DNA of 64,000 bases, from positions 5,642,001 through 5,706,000 of the forward strand of contig NZ_CP079218.1 in the NCBI RefSeq assembly GCF_019317285.1. Reading direction: 5' to 3'. Position 1 is the first letter of the stretch. Each line of letters starts with the position of its first letter. Position numbers and translations under genes: made by a program. Shown one piece after another: positions 63,012 through 64,000 of this stretch. The notes beneath the pieces were generated by a model, which ran no database searches, had not been told where the DNA came from, and worked only from the letters and a program-made list of their open reading frames with translations. Origin of the DNA: Pedobacter sp. D749 (GTDB lineage Bacteria > Bacteroidota > Bacteroidia > Sphingobacteriales > Sphingobacteriaceae).

Positions 63012-63974
63012 ATGCAGCAAATAAAAACATCATTCGATTTTGAAAAACCTATTGCCGATTTAGTTCAGCAGATAGAAAAGGTTAAGCAAGTTGCCGAAAA
63101 AACTAAGGTAGATATGTCTGCCACTTTAGACGAGCTTGATGGTAAATTAGATGAAACTACCAATAACTTATATAAAAATTTAACCGGTTGGAATAAGGTT
63201 CAGATGAGCCGTCACCCAGATCGTCCACAAACTCTTGATTACATTAACATGATCTGCGATGATTTTATCGAGATGCATGGTGACAGAACGGTTAAGGATG
63301 ACAAGGCGATTATCGGTGGTTTTGCTTCCATCAATGGTCAAACGGTAATGGTTATTGGTCACCAAAAGGGTAAAAACACCAAAGAGCGTCAGTTCCGCAA
63401 TTTTGGTATGGCCAACCCCGAAGGTTACCGTAAAGCTTTACGTTTAATGCGCTTGGCTGAAAAGTTTAATAAACCGGTTGTCTCATTTATCGATACAATG
63501 GGTGCTTATCCTGGTTTAGAGGCAGAAGAGCGTGGACAAGGTGAAGCTATTGCCAGAAACTTACTGGAAATGTCTATCCTTCGCGTGCCGATTATTTGTG
63601 TTGTAGTAGGTGAAGGTGCTTCCGGAGGTGCTTTGGGCATCGGTATCGGTGATAAGGTATATATGTTAGAACACACCTGGTACTCGGTAATCTCTCCTGA
63701 ATCTTGCTCATCTATTTTGTGGAGAAGCTGGGATTTTAAAGAGAAAGCTGCTGAATGTTTGAAATTGACTTCCGATGATATGTTTGGCAACAAATTAATC
63801 GATGGCATTATCCCAGAACCCCTTGGTGGCGCTCACCAGGATCCGGAGTTAATGGGTAAAACTTTAAAAGATTACCTAATTAAAGATTTAGCTGCTTTAG
63901 GTAAACTAAAAACAGATAAACTGATCGAACAACGAATTGATAAATTCTGTGCGATGGGTGTTGTAAACGAATAA
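63012..63974 (+). CDS. accA: Acetyl-CoA carboxylase carboxyltransferase subunit alpha
   Basis: I start at the ATG at 63012 (MQQIKTSFDFEKPIADL), which gives 320 residues, the usual length. The frame extends 32 codons upstream across the hairpin without homology. Conserved features are the N-terminal helical region, RHPDRPQTLDYINMICDDFIEMHGDR, the GHQKGKNTKER motif, FIDTMGAYPGLEAEERGQGEAIARNL and GEGASGGALGIGIGD, which form the carboxyltransferase site. The protein acts with AccD in the cytoplasm to carboxylate acetyl-CoA, the first step of fatty-acid synthesis. Confidence 0.97.
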   Translation: MQQIKTSFDFEKPIADLVQQIEKVKQVAEKTKVDMSATLDELDGKLDETTNNLYKNLTGWNKVQMSRHPDRPQTLDYINMICDDFIEMHGDRTVKDDKAIIGGFASINGQTVMVIGHQKGKNTKERQFRNFGMANPEGYRKALRLMRLAEKFNKPVVSFIDTMGAYPGLEAEERGQGEAIARNLLEMSILRVPIICVVVGEGASGGALGIGIGDKVYMLEHTWYSVISPESCSSILWRSWDFKEKAAECLKLTSDDMFGNKLIDGIIPEPLGGAHQDPELMGKTLKDYLIKDLAALGKLKTDKLIEQRIDKFCAMGVVNE

Positions 63975-64000
63975 TCATTAACTAAAATAAATTTGAATCC

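Overview
The window is chromosomal DNA of a Bacteroidota bacterium, most likely Sphingobacteriaceae and Pedobacter-like. The indicators are four SusC/SusD outer-membrane pairs, many Bacteroidota-type lipoproteins (signal peptide followed by SC or AC and a polar stretch), a FecI/FecR pair, promoters that fit the TTG-N19-21-TAnnTTTG pattern, and many intergenic palindromic repeats. I found no rRNA, tRNA, CRISPR array, integrase or transposase.

Region 1 (1-11280, all minus strand) is a FecI/FecR-controlled uptake locus. Its order is ECF sigma factor, FecR anti-sigma factor, STN-type SusC, SusD, a lipoprotein that looks like a catalytically dead member of the SusCD-associated zinc metallohydrolases, a TlpA-like reductase, a second thioredoxin-fold protein, and a trypsin-like serine protease cut by the window edge. 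Region 2 (11300-20500) holds small unlinked genes: a VOC protein, a retropepsin-like protein and a lipoprotein. It also has an operon of LytS-type kinase, LytTR regulator and CocE-like hydrolase, and then a SulP transporter. Its gaps are rich in repeats, including a MITE-like segment of about 305 bp.

Region 3 (20600-41820, plus strand) is a large locus of surface proteins. Two SusC/SusD pairs alternate with seven lipoproteins carrying fasciclin, discoidin, DUF5007-like, delta-60, LamG/phosphatase-like, PA14 and PKD modules. None of these has a recognisable intact catalytic site. The locus starts at a promoter with a LacI-type AAAACGTTTT operator between its -33 and -7 boxes, and the first gene is preceded by a 25-codon leader ORF. 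It ends at an intrinsic terminator followed by a doubled inverted repeat. The next gene, a DUF4965/DUF1793 'glutaminase-family' protein, has the same type of operator at its own promoter and is probably in the same regulon.

Region 4 (42200-43920, minus strand) has DNA polymerase IV and a stand-alone receiver protein. Region 5 (44211-60646, plus strand) is a starch/maltodextrin locus: a LacI-family regulator, two perfect GGGAACGTTCCC palindromes, SusC, SusD, SusE, a secreted GH13 enzyme, beta-phosphoglucomutase, GH65 maltose phosphorylase, a second GH13 enzyme and a maltose-type MFS transporter. Together these bind, import and degrade alpha-glucan, with maltose going to glucose and glucose-6-phosphate by phosphorolysis. 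Every junction after susE carries a different small repeat or hairpin. One repeat lies inside the 5' end of the second GH13 gene, and a 5-copy tandem repeat of about 183-188 bp contains copies of that gene's 3' end.

Region 6 (60956-63974) has a serine carboxypeptidase (S10) and accA, separated by two long hairpins and one copy of a dispersed palindromic repeat whose other copy lies at 41932-41995.
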